From Vibrio europaeus (GTDB taxonomy: Bacteria > Pseudomonadota > Gammaproteobacteria > Enterobacterales > Vibrionaceae), in contig NZ_LUAX01000007.1 in assembly GCF_001695575.1 (NCBI RefSeq), positions 992,001 to 1,056,000 on the forward strand: a stretch of DNA of 64,000 nt, written 5' to 3'. The notes beneath the pieces are model-generated. The model saw only the letters and a program-made list of their open reading frames with translations, searched no databases and was not told the DNA's origin. Below are positions 1-8,291 of this stretch, in pieces. Made by a program: the position numbers and the translations under genes. Each line of letters opens with the position of its first letter. The stretch's first letter is position 1.

Positions 1-55
1 AAAGCCCCGAGACACTGAGTTTAAATTAAGCGATTTCAAACCTAGTCTTTTCTCT

Positions 56-1354
56 ATGTTAGGTTCATTTTTGATAACCTATAAAATGGCCTTACTAAGA
101 CAATCAGCCCGAGTTTTGTTGTATGTTGGAGTAATAACGTCTTTTCTTTATTCTTTGCATATCTATCAACTGACCTCTATCGTTGAACAGTTTCAAAGCA
201 ATATCGATAATGTCGCCCAAGAGTTAACCTCACTCGGTTGTCATGATGATGAAACTCACGGTGTATTTAACCATTCTCTATATCTTGATTCAGCTCTTTT
301 AATTTCACCCTTTGATTCATGCTTTGTAGATAGAGATTCAGTTGACCAAATTAGTGAAGATTATGTGAACTCGCTGCTCAATTTGCCTCAGTTTACTTAT
401 AGCGTAAGAGATAACGAAGAGACTTATACCACTATGATTGGTAGGGTATCTCTTCGAGCTGTCGAGAGCATGTATAGCAACAACTTGTGGTCTTTACTGG
501 TTGATGGTTTAGTTGTCCAACATAAGGATGATAAAGCTGTGGCTCTAGGTGAGTCTAGCGGTATTCGTATTCATGCAAAGGTGCTAGATGGTGGCACCAC
601 AGTTTCCTTTTATGCGAGTAATCTTCTGTCCGAAATCGTGTCTCTTTTTCTCCTTGTTTCTCTTGCACTGTATTGGCGCAAAATCGCAAGGTTTATCCGT
701 TTTTGCCAAGATTGGGTCTTGCTTGATTATGCGTTAGAGCCAGTGGTTGATACCACGAAGAATAATACGATTTATCATGAGATATTGACTCGTGTAACGG
801 AACGAACGGCGTTGCAGTACATCGAAAATTTAGCAGAAAACCAGCTAATAACTTTTCACACTGTACTCATAGCTAAGACTATTGTTAATGCCCAGAGAAA
901 GGGATTATCTGGAGTCTATGGGATCAATATTTGTCCTGGCTCCTTGCTAGGTAGCCACTATCTTGTCTTGGAAAATTATTTATCTAGGTTACAGCCAAGT
1001 GAGGTGGTGTTGGAATTGACGGAAAACTCAAACTTGCCTTACGACAAGGAGATCTATGCCAATATCAGCAAGCTTCAACAGCAAGGCTTTAAGATAGCAC
1101 TTGATGACTTTGGAACTGGCAATAACAATGTTGAAATTGTGCAAAAGATCTCTCTTGATTACCTCAAAATTGATAAAGAATTTATTCGCGACATAGATTC
1201 AAATGAAGCTAAGCAAAGGTTGTTAGGGACGTTATCTGAAATTGGCGAGATGTCAGAATGTGAGATAATTCAAGAAGGAGTAGAAACCTATGCCCAGCAA
1301 CTTACCTTACAAAGCTTAGGTTATAACCTTCACCAAGGTTATTTGTACGTTTAG
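56..1354 (+). CDS. Membrane-anchored EAL-domain c-di-GMP phosphodiesterase (CSS-like sensor)
   Basis: The 432-residue protein has a membrane segment near residues 19-37, a periplasmic region with two cysteines (C62, C89), a second membrane segment near 192-208 and a C-terminal EAL domain. The signature reads EIL rather than EAL (E242). The other expected catalytic and metal-binding positions can be seen: N291, E320 in ELTE, D350-D351 in DDFGTG, K371 in LKID, and the QEGVET block around 407-411. Hydrolysis of cyclic di-GMP is therefore likely. The layout resembles CSS-motif phosphodiesterases, which sense periplasmic redox or disulphide state, but no literal Cys-Ser-Ser motif is present. No clear ribosome-binding site precedes the first ATG, and an internal ATG at residue 11 is possible. 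It converges on the symporter gene across a shared terminator. Confidence 0.8.
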   Translation: MLGSFLITYKMALLRQSARVLLYVGVITSFLYSLHIYQLTSIVEQFQSNIDNVAQELTSLGCHDDETHGVFNHSLYLDSALLISPFDSCFVDRDSVDQISEDYVNSLLNLPQFTYSVRDNEETYTTMIGRVSLRAVESMYSNNLWSLLVDGLVVQHKDDKAVALGESSGIRIHAKVLDGGTTVSFYASNLLSEIVSLFLLVSLALYWRKIARFIRFCQDWVLLDYALEPVVDTTKNNTIYHEILTRVTERTALQYIENLAENQLITFHTVLIAKTIVNAQRKGLSGVYGINICPGSLLGSHYLVLENYLSRLQPSEVVLELTENSNLPYDKEIYANISKLQQQGFKIALDDFGTGNNNVEIVQKISLDYLKIDKEFIRDIDSNEAKQRLLGTLSEIGEMSECEIIQEGVETYAQQLTLQSLGYNLHQGYLYV

Positions 1355-1416
1355 TTAACGCCAACCAGAATAAATATCTGACCATCTATTTATCCCGATT
1401 GGTATAAGACCAACTA

Positions 1417-1447
1417 AAAAGCCCCAGACATTATGTCTGGGGCTTTT
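1417..1447. terminator. Bidirectional rho-independent terminator
   Basis: A perfect 14-bp stem with a 3-nt loop has an A-run on one side and a T-run on the other. It lies between the convergent EAL and symporter genes and can serve both. Confidence 0.85.
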
Positions 1448-1463
1448 GTTTTGAATCCGAATA

Positions 1464-2768
1464 TTAGGCTTCAGAGTGTTTGAGATGAACTTCTTCTTCT
1501 TTTACACCCGCCATTGGGTCATTGAAGCGATTTTCATCTAGCGCACCTTCAGATTTAGCAACAATGATGGTCACTGCACTATCACCTGTGATGTTTACCG
1601 CGGTACGGATCATATCAAGTAGACGGTCGACACCCATAATAAGAGCGATACCTTCTAGTGGTAGACCAACTTGGTTTAACACCATGGCTAACATGACAAG
1701 CCCAACACCTGGAACACCGGCAGTACCAATTGAGGCTAGAGTTGCCGTCATGATCACCATTAAGTAATCACCCATAGTCAGATCAATGTTGAATGCTTGA
1801 GCAATAAACGCGGTGGCGACGCCTTGCATGATCGCCGTACCGTCCATGTTCACTGTTGCGCCTAATGGCACAGTGAATGAAGAGACACGGTTTTCAACAC
1901 CCATACGGTTTTTAGCCGTTTCCATTGTGACTGGAATCGTCGCGTTTGAAGAAGCCGTAGAGAAAGCAAACATGATGGCATCTTCCATCTTCTTCAAGAA
2001 GGTAATTGGGCTAAGCCCCGTAAAGCCTTTTAGCATCACGCTGTAAGTCACCAGACCGTGCAGCAATAGCGTTCCTGCCAGCACAAGGAAGTACTCAGCT
2101 AGATTGACGATAGCGCCAAGACCTAAGCCTGTGAATAGCTTCGCCATCAAGAAGAATACACCGTATGGCGCAAGATTCATTAGGATAGCAACTAGCTTCA
2201 TGATCACTTCATTGAGATCTGAGAAGAAAGAAGCAATACGCTCACCCGGCTTACCCGCAGCACTGATTGCAATACCAAAAAGCACAGCAAAGACGATAAC
2301 TTGAAGGGTTTTACCTTCTGCCATAGCGCTAATTGGGTTGGTCGGGAACATATCAATGATAACCTGACCAAGAGATGGCGCTTCCGCCGATTTAAACGAG
2401 CTTGCGGCAGTTAAGTCTGCACCCGCACCCGGCTGGAAAAGGTTACCCATTGTTAGGGCAAGAGTGATGGCAACGGCTGTGGTTGCAACATAGAACGCGA
2501 GTGTTTTACCACCCATACGACCCAGTGTAGAAAGGTCTTTTAGAGAGCTTGTACCACAAACTAGTGAAACGAAGACTAGTGGGACAACAAGCATTTTCAA
2601 GCTAGCGACAAAGATCTGGCCGCCGACTTCAAATAATCCATTTACAATATATGCATCGACAAATCCGTTGTCAGCAAAGAGACTGCGAATCGCAAATCCT
2701 GTCAAGATACCCGCAACCATACCTAGAATTACGCGGCTGGTTAGCGACATCGGTTTCTTGGTATTCAT
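1464..2768 (-). CDS. Dicarboxylate/amino acid:cation symporter (SDF family, glutamate/aspartate type)
   Basis: This 434-residue multi-span inner-membrane carrier belongs to the sodium/dicarboxylate symporter family. Family landmarks are visible: the serine-rich hairpin FSTASSNATIP, the NMDGTA cation-site motif, the GTAGVPG second hairpin and the substrate-binding helix DMIRTAVNITGD. In that helix the Asp, Arg, Thr and Asn match the acidic-amino-acid binding set of GltPh/GltP, which favours glutamate or aspartate over C4-dicarboxylates. An upstream GTG three codons earlier is also in frame, but the ATG at 2768 has AAGGAG eight bases before it, so I chose it. It is monocistronic, and paired palindromes lie upstream at 2919-2955. 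Confidence 0.88.
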   Translation of the reverse strand: MNTKKPMSLTSRVILGMVAGILTGFAIRSLFADNGFVDAYIVNGLFEVGGQIFVASLKMLVVPLVFVSLVCGTSSLKDLSTLGRMGGKTLAFYVATTAVAITLALTMGNLFQPGAGADLTAASSFKSAEAPSLGQVIIDMFPTNPISAMAEGKTLQVIVFAVLFGIAISAAGKPGERIASFFSDLNEVIMKLVAILMNLAPYGVFFLMAKLFTGLGLGAIVNLAEYFLVLAGTLLLHGLVTYSVMLKGFTGLSPITFLKKMEDAIMFAFSTASSNATIPVTMETAKNRMGVENRVSSFTVPLGATVNMDGTAIMQGVATAFIAQAFNIDLTMGDYLMVIMTATLASIGTAGVPGVGLVMLAMVLNQVGLPLEGIALIMGVDRLLDMIRTAVNITGDSAVTIIVAKSEGALDENRFNDPMAGVKEEEVHLKHSEA

Positions 2769-3097
2769 AGTGAACACTCCTTATAGTTATGCACCTTGAG
2801 TTCACTTCAAGGCGAGCAGGAGGTTAGCAGGCAGATCGAAAAATCAAAAAGCAAAATAACTGACTAGATTTGTAGATGTGACATTCATCACTGGAATTTT
2901 ATGTTATTTAACAGGTTTTTAACCAGTATGGTTAACGGAATTATCTATAAATTCCATTTTGTAACAAGGAAAAGACTGCTCGTTAATATATACAGGTTTC
3001 TCATTACTTGAGAATCTAAATGCATATACTGGTATGAGGTGTTAAAAACTGCATATATAGTCGAGGCTTATGCAGTTTTTAACATGAAATCATAGGG
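2769..3097. other. Intergenic region with two adjacent palindromes
   Basis: This 329-base gap holds the symporter promoter region and the end of the phospholipase gene. Two inverted repeats lie side by side: TTAACCA-gta-TGGTTAA at 2919-2935 and GGAATT-7 nt-AATTCC at 2937-2955. They could be regulator sites. A terminator is at 3041-3083. No ORF or RNA gene was recognised. Confidence 0.5.
3041..3083 (-). terminator. Terminator-like inverted repeat after the phospholipase D gene
   Basis: A perfect 14-bp inverted repeat (GTTAAAAACTGCAT and its complement) with a 15-nt loop begins 15 bases past the stop codon. The five T residues sit inside the stem rather than after it, so termination strength is uncertain. 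Confidence 0.55.
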
Positions 3098-4615
3098 CTA
3101 GAGTTGTTCTTCAATGGGCAGCAACCCTGAAACCCAAGCGCCCATTTTTCGCCAAATACTAGCGTCTGGTTCAGAGGTTAACAATTCCCCAGAAGAGAGA
3201 TCTTTCCACGCAACGTCACCGTCTTGAATGACTATTTGATAGGCATTTTTCTCTAAGCTTTTAGGTAGCTGATTGAGTGATTCCTTTACAAAGCGCCTTT
3301 GTTCGATGACCACTGCCATTTCTGTGTTGAGGTAGGCTGAGCGAGGGTCCCAGTTCATCGATCCAACAAATAGAGTGTTTCCATCGATGAAAATCATTTT
3401 GGCGTGCAAACTTGAACGACTGCTACCTGTTACACTCCATTTACTTTCAAGATCGGCACTGGCCTTGGTTTCCCATAGCTTGACTCCACCTTCGACGAGC
3501 GCTTTACGGTATTTTGCATACCAACCATGAACGGCAAACACATCGTTAGAGGCGAGACTGTTAGTCACAACGGTAACGTCTATTCCTCGTTGAGCTGCTT
3601 CTACCAAAGCGGTTGTTCCAGATTCTGTCGGAACGAAATAAGGAGAAATCAGTACAATTGAGGAGTCAATATTTGCTAGCAGTTCACTTAAATTATCAAC
3701 CAGTTGACTCTGCTGTGTGGCGACTTTGTCAGGTAAGTCATACCAAACAACACCTTCTCCCCAATACATATCTAAATCACCTGCGACGAGCTGCTCGTAC
3801 AGGTCTAATTCAGTAAAGTCGTATTGTCCGTCAGAGAACTTTTCGCCGAGCTTTCTTTCCGCGACTTCTTGTTCAATAGCGCTGTCATTTGGGCGCTTTG
3901 CTTTTTCAACGATCCACTCCATTGGAATGGCGTAGAGGCTGTTCCAGTAGAGATCAAACTGCTCGGCGGTTTGTTCAACGGCTTTCCCGTATAAAAGCAC
4001 ATCAAAGTCACCAAACTCGACATTAGACTCAAATGAAAAGTATTCATTGCCTATGTTACGACCACCAACAATAGAAGCAACGCTGTCAGCGGTGAAAGAC
4101 TTGTTGTGCATGCGCCGATTTAGTCTTTGGAAGTCACTTGCCATCGCTATTATTCGGGCGTTTCGATAGTGGTGAGGGTTAAACAGGCGAATCTCAATGT
4201 TTGGGTGGGCATTGAGTGCAGCCAGTTTATCGTCACCTCTATCCTGCATATCATCGAGAAGCAAGCGAACCCTAACCCCACGCTCCGCTGCCTCGAAGAG
4301 TCGCCAAGTCAGGAGTTGGCTTGTCTCGTCGTTACGATAGATGTAGTACTGTAAATCAAGCGAACTTTGTGCCGATTCAATCAAAGCGAGGCGAGCTAGA
4401 AGAGCGTCTTCTCCTTGATCTAAGGGTAAAAATCCAGTTAGGGAAGGGTCGGGGTGCTTATCAAACTCAAAGTATTTGGCGAGTGGGCTATTCTGTTGGT
4501 AACCCATATGCGTAGAGGTGTTTTTTTCAGGCAGCGTGCTTGGATCCACCGATGCACAGCCAACTAACCAAGTGAAACACAATAGTGTAAGCATACGCCA
4601 AATGAGAGTGAACAA
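3098..4615 (-). CDS. Phospholipase D/cardiolipin synthase-like lipoprotein
   Basis: The 505-residue protein starts with a short lipoprotein signal (LVGC, lipidation at C20) and carries two HKD motifs: H170-x-K172-x4-D177 and H404-x-K406-x4-D411. Each sits in the usual context, GGRNIGNEYF and FVGSMNWDPRS. This is the phospholipase D superfamily, closest in layout to the ClsC/YmdC group that makes cardiolipin or remodels phospholipids. The lipid anchor suggests action at the outer face of the inner membrane or on the outer membrane. The start is a TTG with AAGGGG upstream; starting at the next ATG (4594) would remove the positive charge before the hydrophobic stretch. It is divergent from the LysE-family gene. 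Confidence 0.82.
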   Translation of the reverse strand: MFTLIWRMLTLLCFTWLVGCASVDPSTLPEKNTSTHMGYQQNSPLAKYFEFDKHPDPSLTGFLPLDQGEDALLARLALIESAQSSLDLQYYIYRNDETSQLLTWRLFEAAERGVRVRLLLDDMQDRGDDKLAALNAHPNIEIRLFNPHHYRNARIIAMASDFQRLNRRMHNKSFTADSVASIVGGRNIGNEYFSFESNVEFGDFDVLLYGKAVEQTAEQFDLYWNSLYAIPMEWIVEKAKRPNDSAIEQEVAERKLGEKFSDGQYDFTELDLYEQLVAGDLDMYWGEGVVWYDLPDKVATQQSQLVDNLSELLANIDSSIVLISPYFVPTESGTTALVEAAQRGIDVTVVTNSLASNDVFAVHGWYAKYRKALVEGGVKLWETKASADLESKWSVTGSSRSSLHAKMIFIDGNTLFVGSMNWDPRSAYLNTEMAVVIEQRRFVKESLNQLPKSLEKNAYQIVIQDGDVAWKDLSSGELLTSEPDASIWRKMGAWVSGLLPIEEQL

Positions 4616-4771
4616 GCCTAGCCCCTTATGAGTGAGAAACTGATAATAGACTGATTATAATATCATTTAGTGTTGTCACCACTAATCCAACCAATTACGT
4701 GTATTGGTTTTAAGTGTTCATTGTTTTATGTTAGACGCATAACACAACCAATAACGATAAAAATCTCAACT

Positions 4772-5392
4772 ATGAATACTGCTTTGCTGGGAATGTTTAT
4801 TCCGACTTTTTTCTTCGTCTCAATTACTCCTGGGATGTGTATGACGTTAGCACTAACCCTAGGTATGAGTATTGGCTATCGGCGAGCGTTATGGATGATG
4901 GCAGGGGAGTTAGTTGGTGTCGGTCTAGTGGCTGTCGCTGCTGTTCTCGGTATTGCAGCTGTGATGCTCAATTATCCTTGGCTGTTTATAGCGTTAAAGC
5001 TCATTGGTGGCAGCTACCTGTTTTATCTAGGCATTCAAATGTGGCGTTCAAAAGGTAAGCTAGCCATTAATCTAGATGAGCAAGCTCCGCAGCCTTCAAG
5101 TGATTGGGATTTGGTGGTGCAAGGTTTTGTCACTGCGATCGCTAACCCTAAGGGCTGGGCGTTTATGATCTCTTTGCTTCCTCCGTTTATCGACCAGAGT
5201 GCCGACTTAGCCCCTCAGCTGATTGTGTTGGTCTCGATAATCTTGGTGTTCGAGTTTATCTGCATGACTTTGTACGCAACTGGCGGGAAAGGGCTGAAAC
5301 GTCTACTTGGGCAATCGCAAAACGTTCGACTTCTGAATCGTATTGCTGGCACGTTAATGATGGGTGTTGGTGTTTGGCTGTTTATGAGCTGA
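4772..5392 (+). CDS. LysE family amino-acid/homoserine exporter
   Basis: This is a roughly 206-residue membrane protein with about six hydrophobic segments and the LysE/RhtB N-terminal pattern (SITPGMCMTLALTLGMSIGYRRA) plus the conserved NPKGWAFM segment. Members export lysine, homoserine lactones, threonine or related amino acids; the substrate cannot be read from sequence. The frame is open back to a GTG at 4670, but the ATG at 4772 gives the normal family length and removes an atypical N-terminus, so I chose it despite a weak ribosome-binding site. A terminator-like hairpin follows. Confidence 0.82.
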   Translation: MNTALLGMFIPTFFFVSITPGMCMTLALTLGMSIGYRRALWMMAGELVGVGLVAVAAVLGIAAVMLNYPWLFIALKLIGGSYLFYLGIQMWRSKGKLAINLDEQAPQPSSDWDLVVQGFVTAIANPKGWAFMISLLPPFIDQSADLAPQLIVLVSIILVFEFICMTLYATGGKGLKRLLGQSQNVRLLNRIAGTLMMGVGVWLFMS

Positions 5393-5427
5393 GCGAGATA
5401 AATAACGCTATTAAGTCCCTAGTAATT

Positions 5428-5457
5428 ACGGTCTAATAGCGTCAGTAGACCGTTTTT
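5428..5457 (+). terminator. Rho-independent terminator after the LysE-family gene
   Basis: ACGGTCTA pairs with TAGACCGT across a 10-nt loop and is followed by a T-run. An overlapping alternative pairing (GCTATTA with TAATAGC) is also possible. Confidence 0.6.
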
Positions 5458-5471
5458 AGGAATAATGAATA

Positions 5472-5930
5472 ATGAAAATTTGGGTAGATGCGGACGCTTG
5501 TCCTGTGGTTGTACGAGACATCTTATTTCGCGCGTCTGAGCGTACTGGGGTTGAAGTGACCTTGGTGGCTAACCAGTTTATTCGCACGCCAGCTTCACCA
5601 AAGGTGACTATGCTGCAAGTTCAAGCCGGATTTGATGTGGCTGATAATGAGATAGTAAAACGCTGCCAAACGGGTGACTTGGTGATCACCAGTGATATTC
5701 CGCTTGCGGACGAAATCATCACCAAAGGCGGCCATGCACTGAGCTCGCGCGGTGAGCTGTTTACCAAAGAGAACATAAAATCACGTTTGAATATTCGTGA
5801 TTTTATGGAGACCATGCGTAGCAGCGGTATCCAAACAGGAGGGCCTGCGCCATTAAGTCAGGCTGATCGCCAGCAGTTTGCGAACCATCTTGATAAGTGG
5901 TTGGTGCAATGGCAGCGAGCTCAAAAGTAA
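5472..5930 (+). CDS. yaiI: YaiI/YqxD family protein (DUF188)
   Basis: The 152-residue cytosolic protein matches the YaiI/YqxD family along its length. It opens with MKIWVDADACPVVV and carries DLVITSDIPLA and LSSRGELFTKENI, which resemble the acidic active site of PIN-like nuclease folds. The biochemical function is not established. AGGA precedes the start. The LysR-type gene begins nine bases after its stop, so the two are probably co-transcribed. Confidence 0.88.
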   Translation: MKIWVDADACPVVVRDILFRASERTGVEVTLVANQFIRTPASPKVTMLQVQAGFDVADNEIVKRCQTGDLVITSDIPLADEIITKGGHALSSRGELFTKENIKSRLNIRDFMETMRSSGIQTGGPAPLSQADRQQFANHLDKWLVQWQRAQK

Positions 5931-5939
5931 GGTTGTAAT

Positions 5940-6896
5940 ATGGCGTTAGTGAATCAACTCTCTCTGTTTATCGATGTCGTCCAGCAAGGCTCTTTTACTA
6001 AGGCAGCCGCTCTGCATGATATGGACAACTCTTCTCTATCAAAGCAGATAAAAAAACTAGAGTCCGATCTAGGCGTTCAGCTTCTTAACCGTTCGACGCG
6101 ATCATTTTCATTAACGCCAGCAGGAGAAGAGATTCTCGAACAAGCTCATAACCTTGTGGGTACTTTGACTCACGTTCAATCAATCGCTGACTCTTATCAT
6201 GCTCAGCCTAAAGGGCGAATTAGAGTGACGGCTCCTTACCATGTCGGTCAAAACTACCTTCGCCCAGTAATCAGTCAGTTTATGCAGGCGTATCCAGATG
6301 TTGAGATTGAACTGCTACTGGATGATAAACGTTCGGATATTATCTCTGACCATTTTGACGTGGCGTTTCGTTTAGGGCGCTTAGATGATTCGAGCTTAAT
6401 TGCGAAGAAGATTGCCGATATTAGGGCGGTGATTCTTGCTTCACACAGTTTTATCGAAAAGTATGGAGAACCGTTAACCCCTGAAGAGCTAGTAAAGCTT
6501 CCTTCTGTGGTGTACAGCAACCGATCTTTGACTGTCGATACGATGAGGCTTAGCGAGCAACCCAACTCCAGTAATATCATTAACTACAAGATGAGAGGCA
6601 AGCTCAAAGTGAATGATGTCCCAACCTTGATTGCTTCGGTTCAAGAAGGGCTCGGTTATGTGACCCTTTCTTCTTCCAATCTAAACTGCTCTATTGACAA
6701 TTTAGGGCTGAAGCCGCTTCTTACTGACTATACCTTGTGTAACAAAGGACTGGCTCTTTACGCTTTATATCCTCACCGTAAGCAAACGGCATTGGTAAGA
6801 GAGTTTATTACGGCTGTTCAACAGTATATTGGGACTCCGCCTGTTTGGGAGCAGCATATTCCCAACTTTGAACATTACTATCCTGCTAAATCATAG
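5940..6896 (+). CDS. LysR family transcriptional regulator
   Basis: The protein has 318 residues. An N-terminal winged helix-turn-helix (about residues 1-60, including GSFTKAAALHDMDNSSLSKQIKKLE) is followed by a LysR substrate-binding domain (about 90-300). It resembles the LysR subgroup with KGRIRVTAPYHVGQ at the hinge. It lies nine bases after yaiI, with AAGG ahead of the start. No divergent partner gene marks its target; the EamA transporter lies 270 bases downstream on the same strand. The effector is unknown. Confidence 0.88.
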   Translation: MALVNQLSLFIDVVQQGSFTKAAALHDMDNSSLSKQIKKLESDLGVQLLNRSTRSFSLTPAGEEILEQAHNLVGTLTHVQSIADSYHAQPKGRIRVTAPYHVGQNYLRPVISQFMQAYPDVEIELLLDDKRSDIISDHFDVAFRLGRLDDSSLIAKKIADIRAVILASHSFIEKYGEPLTPEELVKLPSVVYSNRSLTVDTMRLSEQPNSSNIINYKMRGKLKVNDVPTLIASVQEGLGYVTLSSSNLNCSIDNLGLKPLLTDYTLCNKGLALYALYPHRKQTALVREFITAVQQYIGTPPVWEQHIPNFEHYYPAKS

Positions 6897-7166
6897 CGAC
6901 TCATTCTTGAAGTGTCATTTTGTATAGCCATGACAAATGCTTTCGTTCTATCTATAACCTTATTACAACTAAGGTAATCGTTTGCATTATTTGCCATTTG
7001 TAAAAATTTTCTAAAATATCTCAATTTATTAGAAAGATTTTTCTTTTTATAGGTAAGGTTTGATGTAAAAGGAAAACATTTTCTCTCAGTGATTCTTTAG
7101 ACTACATGCCAAGTTTTTTGTGCTTTAGCGCACAGTTTTCATTTGCGTAGTTAATGAGTTATCACC

Positions 7167-8075
7167 ATGAATTCAAAGTCATTTACCTTTTTTCTCTTCC
7201 TATCGGTTTGCTTAATATGGGGTACAACTTGGTTTGCGATGGAAGTCGCGCTGCATTCCATTCCACCCATGTTTGCCACTGCGCTACGCTTTTTGCTCGC
7301 AGCTCCACTGCTAATTGTCTTAACAAAAGCATTTAACCAACCGCTGCTTTTTCCTAAGGGTAAGCGCCGTTGGATGCTGATTGTGTCGATTATGTATTTT
7401 GCTATCCCGTTTACCCTGATGATTTACGGCGAGCAGTATATTTCGTCTGGTCTCGCTTCGATTATCTTTGCCAATATGCCGATTGCTGTGATGTTAACGT
7501 CTTCGCTATTTTTAGGCTTACGTTTGGAAAAGCACCAAATGTGCGGTTTGTTGTTAGCGGTGATCAGCCTATGCATCATCCTATCTAATGAAATGGAGCT
7601 TGGAGGCGAAGATTATCTCATTGGTACCTTGTCGTTGGGTATGGCTGTTGCGATCCACGCGTTCATGTATGTATTTGCGCAAAAGCAATGTCGTGATATT
7701 CAGGTTCTGACCTATAACGCGATACCTTGTTCTATCGCCTCTCTATTTCTATTTGCTGTTTCGGCTGTTGGTGAAAACGTAGAAATTGACGCATTTACTT
7801 GGGATTCTATCTGGGCAGTTATCTACCTTGGCTTAATTGCCAGTGTTGGCGGTATTGTGGCTTACTTTAAACTTGGGCAGGTGTCGTCACCATTTCATGC
7901 TTCAATCTGCTTCTTGATCTTCCCGATTGTCGCATTATTTATTTCTTCCTACGTGAACGATGAAATGATCTCAGATCAGTCGGTTGTTCTGATGTTACCC
8001 CTCCTTTTTGGTATCTTGTTGACTAAGGTTCCTAAGAAGTTTTTCAAGCGCGGCCAAGAAGCGACAACCGCTTAG
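7167..8075 (+). CDS. EamA/DMT family transporter
   Basis: The 302-residue protein has about ten hydrophobic helices in two EamA repeats. The N-terminal motif SVCLIWGTTWFAMEVAL is typical of drug/metabolite transporters, which usually export amino acids or other small metabolites. The tail is short and basic (KVPKKFFKRGQEA). The substrate is unknown. A strong terminator follows at 8208-8240. Confidence 0.85.
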   Translation: MNSKSFTFFLFLSVCLIWGTTWFAMEVALHSIPPMFATALRFLLAAPLLIVLTKAFNQPLLFPKGKRRWMLIVSIMYFAIPFTLMIYGEQYISSGLASIIFANMPIAVMLTSSLFLGLRLEKHQMCGLLLAVISLCIILSNEMELGGEDYLIGTLSLGMAVAIHAFMYVFAQKQCRDIQVLTYNAIPCSIASLFLFAVSAVGENVEIDAFTWDSIWAVIYLGLIASVGGIVAYFKLGQVSSPFHASICFLIFPIVALFISSYVNDEMISDQSVVLMLPLLFGILLTKVPKKFFKRGQEATTA

Positions 8076-8207
8076 TTTGTTTTGGGTCGAAATAGATCAA
8101 ACCGGGCAGCAATGTTTTGTTCTTGCATACCGGGGGTAGCCAAGGCTTGTTTGTCTACCGGGAGACATTTTCTTACTAGGAATTAGGCATTCGCTTAAAC
8201 AGAAAAC

Positions 8208-8240
8208 AATCGGTGTTTGGTTAAGCCAAACACCGATTTT
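8208..8240 (+). terminator. Rho-independent terminator after the EamA gene
   Basis: A 13-bp perfect stem (AATCGGTGTTTGG and complement) with a 5-nt loop ends in a T-run. Confidence 0.85.
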
Positions 8241-8291
8241 TGTTATTGGTGAGTGCATTCAGTCAAGCTCACTCAGTCGTTTGCTATGCAG

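Noticed and set aside
4689..4709. AACCAAT-7 nt-ATTGGTT inverted repeat near the LysE-family gene
   Set aside because: It resembles UxuR half-sites, but the half-sites point outward and the spacing is wrong. It is probably unrelated to the uronate regulon.
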